Of a stretch of DNA of 64,000 nucleotides, positions 13,041 to 24,600 are shown one piece after another. The stretch's first letter is position 1, and each line of letters opens with the position of its first letter. This DNA is from Strongyloides papillosus (Eukaryota > Nematoda > Chromadorea > Rhabditida > Strongyloididae). The stretch covers positions 1,674,001 through 1,738,000 of the forward strand of contig SRSI01000009.1 in assembly GCA_005656395.1 (NCBI GenBank), in the 5' to 3' direction. Made by a program: the position numbers and the translations under genes. The notes below the pieces were generated by a model. That model had not been told where the DNA came from, made no database searches, and worked only from the letters and a program-made list of their open reading frames with translations.

Positions 13041-13438
13041 TGCTCAATAAACTTAAACAATTAATGTTTGAAGGATAAATTTATAAAATTTTAAAATTTG
13101 TAATTCTTCGTGTGTAAATTTTTGTCGTTCAATCAGGAACCCTTTATTTTTAATTTAAATTCAAAATTATATTATTATGTAGTGTGAAAATTATAATTTT
13201 GTTACAAATTTCTAAATGTAAAAATTAATATTTTTAAATGCTGAAAAACTTTTATAATATTGAAATATTGTGCATGAATACATCCACTTATTTAAAAAAA
13301 TTTAATTTTTGCTTTCTTAAATGTTAATAAATAAAAATGTAATTTTAAAAGAATAATTACTTTGATAATTGGTGGACTCCATCATCATCAAAAAGGCATA
13401 TAAAAAATATTTATTTTAGTTGGTAATTTTAGATCTTT
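13041..13438. other. Intergenic spacer
   Basis: About 400 bp between the coiled-coil gene and the 3' end of the next small gene, both on the minus strand. AT-rich, with no feature supported. Confidence 0.45.
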
Positions 13439-13672
13439 TCAATTTCCGTCATAATGGGAAAGCCTAAAGTATTTAAAGGCTTAGATTAAATATAAATTTT
13501 CTAATATTACTAAAATTTCTCTAGTTTACCTTTTTTTATCAAAACAAATTTCTCTACGCAATTGACAATCCATTTCCAATTTGTAAATTGATGCATGATT
13601 TAAACTATCCTTTAGCGAAAAAATTATTGCTTCCAACTCATTTGGAGTATCGTTTTGTTTAGGTAGGAACAT
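13439..13672 (-). CDS. Very small unrecognised protein, two exons
   Basis: Exon 1 (13672-13530) starts MFLPKQNDTPNELEAIIF and reads 47 codons of helical, protein-like sequence with codon choice like neighbouring genes, ending at a GTAAAC donor. Acceptor ACTTTAG before 13463 restores the frame for a 25-nt last exon, giving 55 residues. Another acceptor (ending 13482) would stop after 49. The start lies 50 bp from the TMEM258 start on the other strand, an arrangement that suggests a shared promoter. I do not recognise the product. The 3' end is uncertain. Confidence 0.45.
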
Positions 13673-13722
13673 TATCTAAAGGTTCATCATAGATAAAACT
13701 TCTGCTATATTTAAAATTTATA

Positions 13723-13988
13723 ATGGAGCCATATTCCGGACCTGTAAATCCAACATTGTATCCACAATTATCAACTATTCTCCTTGCTGTTGGCCTTCTT
13801 TTAACAGCCAATTTTCTAATTTATGAAGTAAGTGTAAAAAAGTTAATGATTTAAATTTTATTTTCAAGGTTACAACAAACAAAAAAGATAAGAATATTGT
13901 TAAAGAAGCAGCATTGGCAACTGTAGCATCAACATTCCTTGGTGTTGGCTCTGTCTTCTTGATGCTATGGGTAGGAATATATGTATAA
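13723..13988 (+). CDS. TMEM258: TMEM258, oligosaccharyltransferase small subunit
   Basis: Exons 13723-13827 and 13869-13988 (41-bp intron, GTAAGT donor, phase 0) give 74 residues, close to the human length. It aligns along its whole length with TMEM258: an N-terminal YSGPVNPTLYPQL segment, first membrane helix LSTILLAVGLLLTANFLIYE, a short polar loop (VTTNKKDKN), and a second helix ending in the characteristic LWVGIYV. This protein is a core subunit of the ER oligosaccharyltransferase that transfers glycans to Asn of nascent chains. It is too short for routine ORF calls because of the intron. Identity is by recognition of family sequence. Confidence 0.92.
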
Positions 13989-14910
13989 GCCTTTTTACTT
14001 TTTTGTTATAAATTATTTTTATTGTTGATAACAATTTCGTGGAAATAAAAGCACACTTATAATTTTTGTTGTCAATCTTGCATAATTTAAAAAGTAGAAT
14101 TCATCATTAATCAAAAGACAATTTTGCTTTTGAGCAAACAATTTTCTTAAAAATTGACTATTTTATATTATTTTAAACATGGCAATGCTCGATTCTTTAT
14201 GATGAGCCTTTAATAAAATTGGAAAGTTTAGAAAACAAACTTTCTATTACTTCAAATCTTTATTTTAGTTTTTATTTCAGAATACATTTATCTCTTTTTA
14301 CAACATACTCTTTGTCTTTTAAATATCAATAAATATATTAAATATCATCAATAAAAGAAATTTAAATTTTTCTAAGAAAACATACAAGTTATTTGAATTT
14401 TTGCATATAAAAATAAAATAAATTATTTTTATATTGTATTTTTTTACTGTGAAAGAATAAATATGCTATAGTTTATATAATATATATATTTCCTGTTAAA
14501 CTATAGAGAATATGTATTTAGCTTATGATAACTAGAAGTTATACAGGAAGACATCCAAGACAACATTAATAATAAAATTTATATTTAAATGTAAAAGACA
14601 AAACTATTCTTAAACAAGGATAAAATATTTTAATTATAGTTACAAGGTTCTATATAAAGAAATCCATCTTGTTTTAGTTTTTTTTTCTCAAAGTTTATAA
14701 ATTTATTTTACTATATATTATGCATAGAACTTTTTTTATACTAAAAAAATCTTTAGATGAAAATATTAACGTGAAAAAGTACAACATATGTATTGGCATT
14801 TAAATATTCTACTATACCATATATTATTTATTTTTCATTAAAAAAGTATAGTAATTATTTAAGAATTTAGTAGAAATTTCAACTTTTTATTTGTTTTTAG
14901 TTTTATATTA
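13989..14910. other. Intergenic spacer
   Basis: About 920 bp of AT-rich sequence between TMEM258 and the transporter. An acceptor-like TTTGTTTTTAG ends at 14900, ten bases before the transporter ATG, a possible spliced-leader site. No coding frame seen. Confidence 0.45.
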
Positions 14911-17097
14911 ATGGAAGCACTAGACGATAGTATATTAAAACATTCAAAGAAATCTATATCCGGTTTGCGAATACAGGTATAAAATTTAATCAAAATAATA
15001 TATTTTTTAGTCATTTATTATTTGTGCCATCTTTTCAATTGTTCATTTCTTTGAACTTAATTTGATTTGGCATAAAACTTATGGAAACATAGACTGTAGT
15101 ACACCAATATCATTTTCATCATTAGACAGAAGATATTTTTCAATTTACTCAAATTTTCACTACTCTGAATATCCTAATTATTTTTCTTGTCATTCATCAA
15201 TAAATCCATATCTCTACATAATTAGCTACTTTCTTGGTTACCAAGTATCACTTATTTTGGCATTTTTGAAGTCATTAGATTATTCTCCAAAGAAATGTTT
15301 TACAATAGCTTGTTTGATTTCATTAATTCTTATAGAGTTTTTATCACTCGTGTCATTTTACTGGATATCACTAATGTTGAAGTTTTTCTTGGGAATTAGT
15401 AATGGGTTTATAACTCAAAACGGTATTATATTGATGATGGATTGGTCACATTCAAAGTATGTTGCTTTTAGAGGAAATTGCTTAATCGGTAGTAAAGTAA
15501 TTTCATTGATTTTTTTGGTAATTTCAATAAAATTAAAAATATCAATAAAAGTTAGCTATTTTATAATGGCAATATTATTGGTTGTTCTTATATTGTTTCA
15601 ACTAATGTAGGTTAAATAATTAAAGCATCTCTATTGCTATAATTATTAAATGATTTTGTTTAGATTTGTAAAAGAATCAAAAAGTTATTTAAAAAAAATT
15701 AAAAATTATGATCTTTTGATTCACTACCTTAGATCTTTGGCAAGGAAGGTTGACTATCATGGTGAAGCGATTGTTGAAAGTAATTTGAATAAGATGCATG
15801 TAAGTTGTAAAAAAAATATAGGAATAAACTTTCAATTAATAAAAGAGTTTATGTTATTAAAAAAAAGTAGGAAAAAATAAAAAACTTATAACCAACTATT
15901 TTAATTTAGCCATGTTGCATGCAATCTCAACAACTAATAAGTGAAGGTTCGAAAGATATATGCCCTTCAACAAATGATGAAGATATTGAAAATTTGCAGA
16001 CAACTGAAAGTGATATTAAAATAAAAAATTCTTTAGCAAAATATTTTTGGATATCATTAACCTTGTAAGTTCATTTTTAATTGATTTAAAAAGTTTTTCA
16101 GTCTTACTAATTTTTTTGTTTCATTTATAATTCAAAATGAAACATTAGGTCAATTCGACATAAAAAAAGAAGCAAAAGATTTTAATAACTTTCTAAATGA
16201 AGATAACACGTGTTCAAATGAGAGTAGTAAAAGATATATACTAATAACAGTTTCATCAGTTTTTTCTTTCCTATTTGGTGCACTTTTTATAAAGAAACCT
16301 TCAACAATATTAACCATTCTTTTTATACTACAAATAATTATAACAAGTTTAATGACTTTCCAATGTACGTTTTTATTAATAATCTTTAAACTGAATAATT
16401 TTAGGGTTTAACGATTCCAAAGAAGGTGTTCGATTATTTTATATGTTGATAATTGTATTTTCTTGCGCAATTGACCATTTCTTACAACTTATTCTATTTC
16501 GAGATGTCGCCAAAAATTTTAATTATGAAGATGAGTATAAAAATATAGTTTGTGATAAATCTGATAAAGATGAAAACGATGACAAAGTTGAACAAAAAGA
16601 AGTTTACACCGTTTACTACAATCCTTCAACATTACATCCACCCTTTAAATGGAAATTTTTCCAGTTTTCACAAATTACCATATGTCTTGCTAGAATCTTT
16701 GCAGCATTGGGGATATGTATGATCTTCTACAATGCCAGAATGACAAATTCAACTGTAATATTTTTAAATTTAATTATAAAAAAATAATATATTTCCCTGA
16801 TTTTAGAGCAATCAAATTACAGAATTTTCGGTTGCTGACATTAACAATTCAAATGACATCTTACCACGTCTATCTAAAGATATCTTCAGTTCGAGGCAAT
16901 GGATGAGTATACCGAAAGAAACGTCAAACACTTGTAATCACTTAATCTACTCAATACTGAAAAAGATTGAAACTAACGGAAACTTCAAAAACAACGAAAT
17001 CTTCATGAACATATATCTTTCAACAATGATAACTTACATAATCATAGCCTTTTTCGCTAACAGTTTGAGAAAAAGTAAAGATTTCCACTTATCATGA
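14911..17097 (+). CDS. Divergent SLC22-like MFS transporter
   Basis: Seven exons (14911-14976, 15011-15606, 15664-15799, 15910-16064, 16102-16364, 16405-16754, 16807-17097) keep one frame and give 618 residues. The first half has the organic-ion transporter layout: TM1, a long loop containing Cys, then a helix bundle (GYQVSLILAFLKSLDYSPKK, LMLKFFLGISNG, FRGNCLIGSKV) and the post-TM6 segment IFVKESKSYLKKIKNYD in place of the family's PESPRWL. A Cys/Ser/Asp-rich cytoplasmic loop follows, then more membrane helices. The usual signature after TM2 (DxxGRR) is reduced to SPKK and the second half is weakly conserved. A plasma-membrane solute transporter is likely; the substrate is unknown. The last exon is less AT-rich than its surroundings. 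Confidence 0.68.
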
Positions 17098-18162
17098 TAG
17101 AAAACTTTTATGGAACAGATAATGTAAACAAAAAGCATTTTTCATATATACAACGGTTGGAGCCTATACAGTGCCAAACTATTAAAACACTGTAAAGTTT
17201 GGCAGGGATAAACTCGATTCGTCATACAATTTAAATGGATTCTTCCTAAATAAACTTGTACATGAAAAATCTGACGAATTCAAATCAACTGTGATACATT
17301 TGCCTACATAATCTGAAACACAGTTCTTTGAATCAGTAAGACATTCCAACTAAATTAATCCAGTATTAAAAATCAATTCAAAGTAATGTTCTAGTCATGC
17401 GCCTATCAAATACACCATGACTATGAAATTACCTTGAATTGACAGTCAATATTCTACAACATTAGCTAGAACTACATAAAAACAGAGTGGGTAGACCTCT
17501 CAACAGGAGAAATGTCTCTTAGAGAGTTCAATGTAATAACTCCAATAAAAATACCTAATTGAAATCCTTTTTATACTATTTTTTTGTGATTGATCCACCT
17601 ATTGAATATTGCTTTAGAGAATAAATTTTCTACAAAACTCAAACAGCTTGAGAAAAACATTTAAAAATTTTTAAATATAGCTTGAAACAATATGTCGAGT
17701 GTTATCTAATTTCTTGAAGATGTTAATATTAAAACTTTAGGCTTTATTTGATTGACCTAACAAAATGAGAAGAGCATGATGAGATGACTGGAAAAAAAAA
17801 TCTGACATTTTGTGAAAAAGAGTTATGCGAAGTATGTTTTGTTTGATTTTCTTACTAGTAATAGGTAGGTTGGTCAAATTACATAAAGGGAAATAATGAC
17901 AATGAAAAATGAAAAAAATTTGTACAATTTAAATTGGAATGTAGATGAAGTAAAAATATGAGTATCTAGGAAAAGTATGGTGGGAAGTTTAATACGTAAA
18001 TTTTTGCTTTCATTAGATGAATAACAAAGAATTTTACAATTTACAATGAATTTATTTTTTACCATAAATATGTTTTAATGTAAGCGGTTAAATTAGTCGG
18101 TGTTCCTTGCTTAAGAAAAAAAAATAAATTTAATAAAACACTTTTATAACTATTTATTTTAA
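17098..18162. other. Intergenic with possible decayed coding sequence
   Basis: The first ~460 bp (17100-17560) are less AT-rich than the flanks and contain protein-like stretches in different frames broken by stops: around 17200-17310 (reading KLDSSYNLNGFFLNKLVHE) and 17475-17560 (reading KTEWVDLSTGEMSLREFNV). No intron arrangement joins them. This looks like a decayed gene or exon remnant, with no identity assigned. From 17560 to 18162 ordinary AT-rich spacer resumes; a 63-codon minus frame at 17874-18065 looks spurious. Confidence 0.35.
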
Positions 18163-18725
18163 TTATTCGATCGTTGATGATGCTTTTATTGAAACAGAAT
18201 TGTGTCCTTTGATAACAGTAGCATTGCCGTCATCTAAAATTTATTTTAATTATTAATATAAAAAAATTTTAATTAAAACATACTTGCAATAATAATAACT
18301 TCGTGTGTAGTATTTTGATTTATCGGAGGTATACTTAAAATTGTTCGTGAACCTGTTGCAGCAATTATATCTGATGGTTTTAAAAAGTGAATTGTTTTTG
18401 TTGCTTCAGTAGTTGTTGTTGGCGAATTAATCAAAATGTTACTTATTATTTGATCTTTTATCTCGTTGTTTTTTGTTGGAAGATCTGTTGGAATTGTTAA
18501 ATTAAGTCCTAAAATTTTATTTAATATATAATTTTGAATCAATGATATACCATCGGTTTCAATTTCATTTGTTAAATTTTCTGTGTTCTCAGATGTTGGT
18601 AATTTCCATGTTCCTAATAGTTTAACATCTCTTCTAAATCTTTCATTAGATATCTCTTCTTCTCGGGTTATTTTAATCATAAATAATGATAAAGCTATTA
18701 AAAATTTTACAAAAATATTATACAT
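18163..18725 (-). CDS. Putative small secreted protein
   Basis: Exons 18725-18284 and 18233-18163 give 170 residues. The open frame extends upstream of 18725 but only through a TTG codon, so the first ATG (MYNIFVKFLIALSLFMIK) is the start, and it provides a signal peptide of about 16-18 residues. A basic RFRR site near residues 28-31 resembles a proprotein-convertase cleavage site. The mature region is Thr/Asn/Ile-rich (SPTTTTEATKT) with several potential N-glycosylation sites. There are no Cys pairs and no recognised domain. A secreted or cuticle-associated product is possible but not shown. Confidence 0.55.
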
Positions 18726-20230
18726 TGATTTAAAAATATTTGAATTAAACAAAATGATATTTTATCAATGAAAGAAATTAAAATGTAGAAATAAATTTTA
18801 CTTTATTTTAATGTAGTGACATTATATAAATGTGGTAAATCATTCTATTTTATATTTTTAAACTCATGGTAACCTTTTATATTTTACTAATTATGAAAAG
18901 ATAATAAGGATAATCAAGGATAAATGATGAATAATATTTTATTTTGAAAGTAATATATTCTTTTTTGTGTACAATTCATAATCATTCAACTTAGTTGATA
19001 TTAAATGATATATTTTATTATTTATAAAAATGTGAGTAATAAATAAAAAAACAAAACTCTGTACTTTATTAAAAATATTAGTCATCTAAACGATTGCAAT
19101 CAACATTTAAGATTACTTTTATTTTTAATACTATACTTTTTTATGAAAAATTTTGCAATTTTAATATGTATTTTTTAAGACTTCAATAGTATTGTTATCT
19201 TATATTTTATTTTTTTATTCAAACATTTAGAAAGACTTTTGCATCACGAGATTAAAAAGTTGCCTTAAAACTTAGTATATGTCATTATATAGATGCCTTC
19301 AAATAATACATAAATTATTTCTGACACATCTCAGTATTTTTATTAAAGCTTTTTCTTTTAAGAGAAATGATTTGTAGTATTAAAATATTTTAAGCATCAT
19401 ACAAAATTAAATTATCAAATAACATATATGAAATAACAATTTTGTTATATATAGTTTTAAATTTACCAATGAAGTTAATGAAAAATATTAAAAAATTAAC
19501 AAAATATCAGAAATCATCTTAATCTTGAAATTATAATTTTAATAAGAAAATAAAGATATTTGTTCTTAGCTTTTCATTAAAGTGATCAAATTTAATATTC
19601 ATATTTCTACTGATATGTTTCTTAAACAAGTCAAGAGAAAAAAGATTCTAAAGTTATTGAATTAGACTTAAGAAATGTAGACTTACAAATGCATTATTCC
19701 TAACATTTTTTAATAAAGATTATTTGGAAGATAATATGATCTACTGTCTAATAAATAAGATAATTTTATTTAAAAATATAAGTAATTTTATTAGATCATC
19801 GACCAGCTTACAATGATATTAATTAATTTATGATAAATAAAGTTTTGCAAAAAAATTCAAAACTGTATAAATATGATGCAATTATATAATATACTAGATT
19901 CACAAAGAACACGTAAAAAATCAATTAAATCAAATGTATCGAATATCATAATAACTTTTATTTATCAAACGTAATAATAATTTATTATTAATAAGTAAAA
20001 AACAAAATTAAAAAAATTAATTTCTACTTTTATATGTATAGAATTTTATTTCAGTGATATTTTCTTACTTAAAAAGTAATTGACATTTTGAAAGTGTTTA
20101 AGAATTATCTTAATTTTATGGCATTTAAACCTTTCAAAGGTAGATCCGTGGTTGTCTTATAAAAAGTTACACTCAAAAATGTAAAAAAATCTTCACGTAA
20201 ATTATTTGTTTCTACATTATGAAGATTGTT
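18726..20230. other. AT-rich intergenic spacer
   Basis: 1.5 kb between two minus-strand genes: 3' flank of the deacetylase and 5' flank of the secreted protein. No coding frame, RNA gene or repeat array recognised. Confidence 0.5.
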
Positions 20231-21639
20231 CTACACATTAAGAAAATTCTGTTCATTTTTTGCTCCTATGTCTCGATCTTCGCTATCATAGTACTCACCA
20301 ACATCTTCAATTATTTTATCTGTTGTTGTATGATCAAGTCTTTTATCAGGATCAGAATTATCTACTTCCATACTTTCAATTTCATTGTAATCAAACATAT
20401 CATCTGGTCTTTCATGCATTTGAACACTGGGTAGAGGAGAAACATGCATTAAATTCTCAAATATTTTCAGTTTTATTCCTTCTAAATAATCTCTATCATT
20501 TTCATCTTTTATTCCTGATTTTTCAATATGAAGATTAAATGAAGGATGAAAATATTGTATATAATCGTTATATGGAATTTCATTAGGAAGTACCTCACCG
20601 ATAGCTATTGCAGTTTCATTAGCCCAACATCTTGCAACATTTTTAGGTGTGTAACCACCACCACCAAGTAACATAAGAGGAACATTCTTATTTCTAAAAT
20701 ACCTTACACAGTTTCCATGTCCATGTAATGTTAAATTAAATGTACCTAATTTATCGCCTTGCAATGAATCTGCTCCACATTGAAGAACAACAACTGAAGG
20801 AGCAAATCTTTCCATTACTTTATCCATCACAGGCTCAAAAATGCTTTTATAATTCTCATCGGTTATTCCATCTTTTAATGGAAAATTAACAGTATACATT
20901 TTCCCTTTTCCGTAACCAACTTCTGATAATGCACCCGTACCAGGGAAAAAATTTCCATATTTATGAAATGAAACAGTCATAACTCTATCAGATTGGTAAA
21001 ATGCTTCAGTAACACCATCACTACTATGAAGATCATAGTCAGCATACAAAACTCTTGGATAATATTTTAGTAATTCTAATATAGCCAAAACAATATCATT
21101 TGTATAACAAAATCCTGATGCTTCACTTTTCTTAGCATGATGAAGACCACCCATCCAATTGATAACAATATCACTCTGATTATGATTAAGTTTATAGGCA
21201 GCACATAAAGATCCCCCAACAGAACTTTTACAATATTCGAATAGACCATCAAAAATTGGGCAATCATCGAAACAATTATAATTCTGCTTATCTTTTGAAT
21301 TATTTTTAACATTTTCTGGGGTTGAATTTTTAAGAAAATCTAGGTAACCAGTCGAATGAAAAACAGCCATATCCTCATATGTTGCTTTAATTGGGCGCTA
21401 AAATATAGCAATAAAAATAAAATAATAATAATAACTCACAATAACTTCTAATTTACGAAGAACACCATAACTCTCAAGTAAATGGTGAGTTAAACGAATT
21501 CTATTTGGTTTCATTACATGACCATTACCATAGTAATAATTACCAATATCGCCTAAAAAACAACCTATAAAAACTAATAAAAAAACATACTATCATAAAA
21601 ATAACTAATTCTTTTTTTTGAATAATCTCCTGTTGACAT
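20231..21639 (-). CDS. Class I histone deacetylase (HDAC1/2-like), divergent
   Basis: Exons 21639-21591, 21552-21440 and 21397-20231 join to 442 residues. The N-terminus reads [16 protein letters not shown], typical of class I. Active-site blocks in order: [16 protein letters not shown] near 135, zinc ligands Asp and His in [12 protein letters not shown] near 175, third ligand Asp in [10 protein letters not shown] near 264, and catalytic Tyr in [10 protein letters not shown] near 303. The loop after the zinc His is Ser-Ser rather than His-Gly, and two arginines that bind inositol phosphate in human enzymes are Lys here (GDKLG, YTPKN). The tail (DPDKRLDH, then an acidic Asp/Glu stretch) matches HDAC1/2 more than HDAC3. 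Class I enzymes deacetylate histone lysines in nuclear corepressor complexes. All zinc ligands are kept, so activity is likely. Confidence 0.92.
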
Positions 21640-24600
21640 TTTTTAGTATAATTATTAAAAATAAGTTTTGAGAGTTAGAACCGTCTAAAATAAAATGATG
21701 CGAGTTTGTAGTCAAACATAGAGCGATATAAATGTAATTGGGCCGCAACTTGTTTATTCTAAGTGGAAATACAAAAAAAAATTTATATTCTTATTGATGA
21801 GGAATCCTTATAAAAATTTTGTTTCCGTAGGCAAAGAAATATTAAAAAAGTCGAAATTCAAATTAATTAACAGAAAATTTTTTAAGTTTTCATTTAATTT
21901 TGAATGCTTTTGGAAAAAAGAATATTATACTGTGAAAGAACAATAAGTTGTGAGCTAAACTAATTTTGACCAAATTTTTTTACTAGAATATATTTAAAAT
22001 TTAACATAAAAATTAAAAGACAATTAACTCACACAAATTGAAATTGGAAATTTTTTTTTAAATTTAAATTCATGTTTAAATTATTCTGAACTATTAATAA
22101 AATTATAGTACACAAATGTTTAATTACTCTTTATTCATCAATTACAAAATATTATAACAATGATACTTGAAATTATCAATATTTAGATAAAATTATATTA
22201 TTATTATTATTTAATAAAAAATTAGGTCACTTAAATAACTTATGTTTCACAAAAAAAACCAAGTATATGTTGCAAACTTTTTATTTTAAATTATTTATAA
22301 AAATTTCCAAATCTCCAAGTTCACGTTAGTTAAAATATGGAAAAAAAGTTTATTATTTATGCTAATATAATTGAAATTGGTTTGTACTTTAGTTTAATCT
22401 ATAAAATTAGATTAGTTTTTAATTATAATAAACTATTATATATTAGGTTTTATTACTTCAACGAATTTTTAAATTGAACTGTGAATGTTTAAAGCTACTG
22501 ATAGTAACATTTTAAATTAATGCTTTTATACGTTATAATGCTTATAAGATGATGTTTGATATATAAATGATGGTTTTTATAAATATATTGTTAAACAATT
22601 CACTCATCATTTTTATTCCCTCAATTTTCTTTTAATTTTTAAAGATGGAGTATTTTTATAGGTACTTCACAATATCTCAAATATTAAATTTTAAAGATAT
22701 TAATAAAGGAAATAACAAATCACACAGTTACTACTATCTTAATAATATTTTATTCATGTATACAAGATTAAAATAGCCAGATGTTTAAAATAGGTTTTAA
22801 GTTGTATGAAACAAAAATTGGTCACATTTTAGTTATTAATATCCAACTATATCTTTTTTTAGTATTTATCTTGTCTTTTGTATTTTATATATCTCATATT
22901 TCAAAAACTATTTTTAGTTTATGAACTTTGATGCAATCTAGTTCTCAAAAAAATTTATGAATATTTTACTGATTTATTATATTAAAACTCATCTTAACTA
23001 CTCCTAAAACATATTAAAAACTTTTTTTTTAATAATATTTCTTTAAGAGTATAGGAATAATATACTATAGATAGATATAATTTTTAAATATAAGTACTAA
23101 AAAAACTGGTGAGTATTTTCAGTTGTAGTTTTTCTAATATTATTTTAAAACTGGTGGATAATAAATTTTAATCATATTTATAACCCGAATTATCTAAATA
23201 TGGATTATAAAGTACTAACATGACTTTGAAAAAGAAAAACTTAAAATTAATTTTAGGACCTCATCTATAAACATATTTTTATATGTATTCAAAATTAATT
23301 GTTATAACTACCAAAATAGATTTGATTGGCATTTTTTTTAACAAATTTTGAAAAAAAAAATCATTAATATTTATATTAGCATTCTCTACCACTATACATT
23401 TTATAATGGACATTATATGTGTATAACTTTTAAGTGTAAAAACGAATTTAGTGGCATTTAATTTTCTTTTTATTCTTTATCTCTTTGTGTTATTTTTTCC
23501 TTAGTTAAAAAATATAATATGTTTTTATATTAATAATAAAATGACAGGGCAAAGTAATTTAATTTTATTTAAATTTTTAATCATAAAATAATTTTCTGTT
23601 ATTTATTATTAAATAGAAAAACGGTTAAGAAGGATAGAAATTAATAATAGGGATATTTTTTATAAGTCTATAAATTATTTGCGGAAGCATCAAAACACTT
23701 TCTCCTTAATTTTTTACATTATTTTTATTTGTTAAAGGATTGATAAAAAATACTATTAAACAGTTGGTCAAATGAAATTATTTTTTATGATTAATTTTAA
23801 TGTTATAATGAAAAATGATATGTATTCTTTGCTTTTTCCTTTGATTTTTATGATACTTTATTTTTATTATTCTTATACTTTTTAAAGATGATTGTGCCAT
23901 GCTCTAATAAATTTAGTGGAAAATTTGAACACATTCAAAGGCCAACAAAAGTTTATTGTAATTTGATTGGTATTTTATAAGCAATAATTATTTATAATTT
24001 TTCAATGTTTATTTATAATATCCTTTTTGTGGTAAATGTTACTACAATTCATTTATCATATTTAATATTCCTTTTATTATCAAAGAAATGATTTATTTTT
24101 TAACATTTAATACAAAATTTATTACGGTAATTCACTATTTATTTTATCTTTGTAAACTTAGCATATTGTTATATTAAAAATCAACTATAATGTGGAGTCA
24201 TTTTTCTTATAAAAAAATATATTATCAGTTGTTATTTGAATAGCAATATATTATTCCATAAATTGTTATTTAAAGTACAGCACAAATGTATATAATAGTA
24301 CAACATTTGCACTTTTAAAGGTTAATTTTTTGATATTTATGTTACTCATCTTAAAAAAATGAATTGTAGATTTATATGAATCTAAAAATAAGGCGATTTA
24401 CAATTGCTTTTTTACACAACAACGATCTTTAAATATGCATATATCATTTCTTAGTTTTGTTAAGGTTACTTGTAGTTTTTATAAACGTTGTTTCTAATCA
24501 TTAATATGAATCATTCTTATTATGACTTTTCAAAACACATCATATTCTCACTCAAATTAATAATTATCCTATAAAAGTAAGAATTTTACAGAAATTTTAT

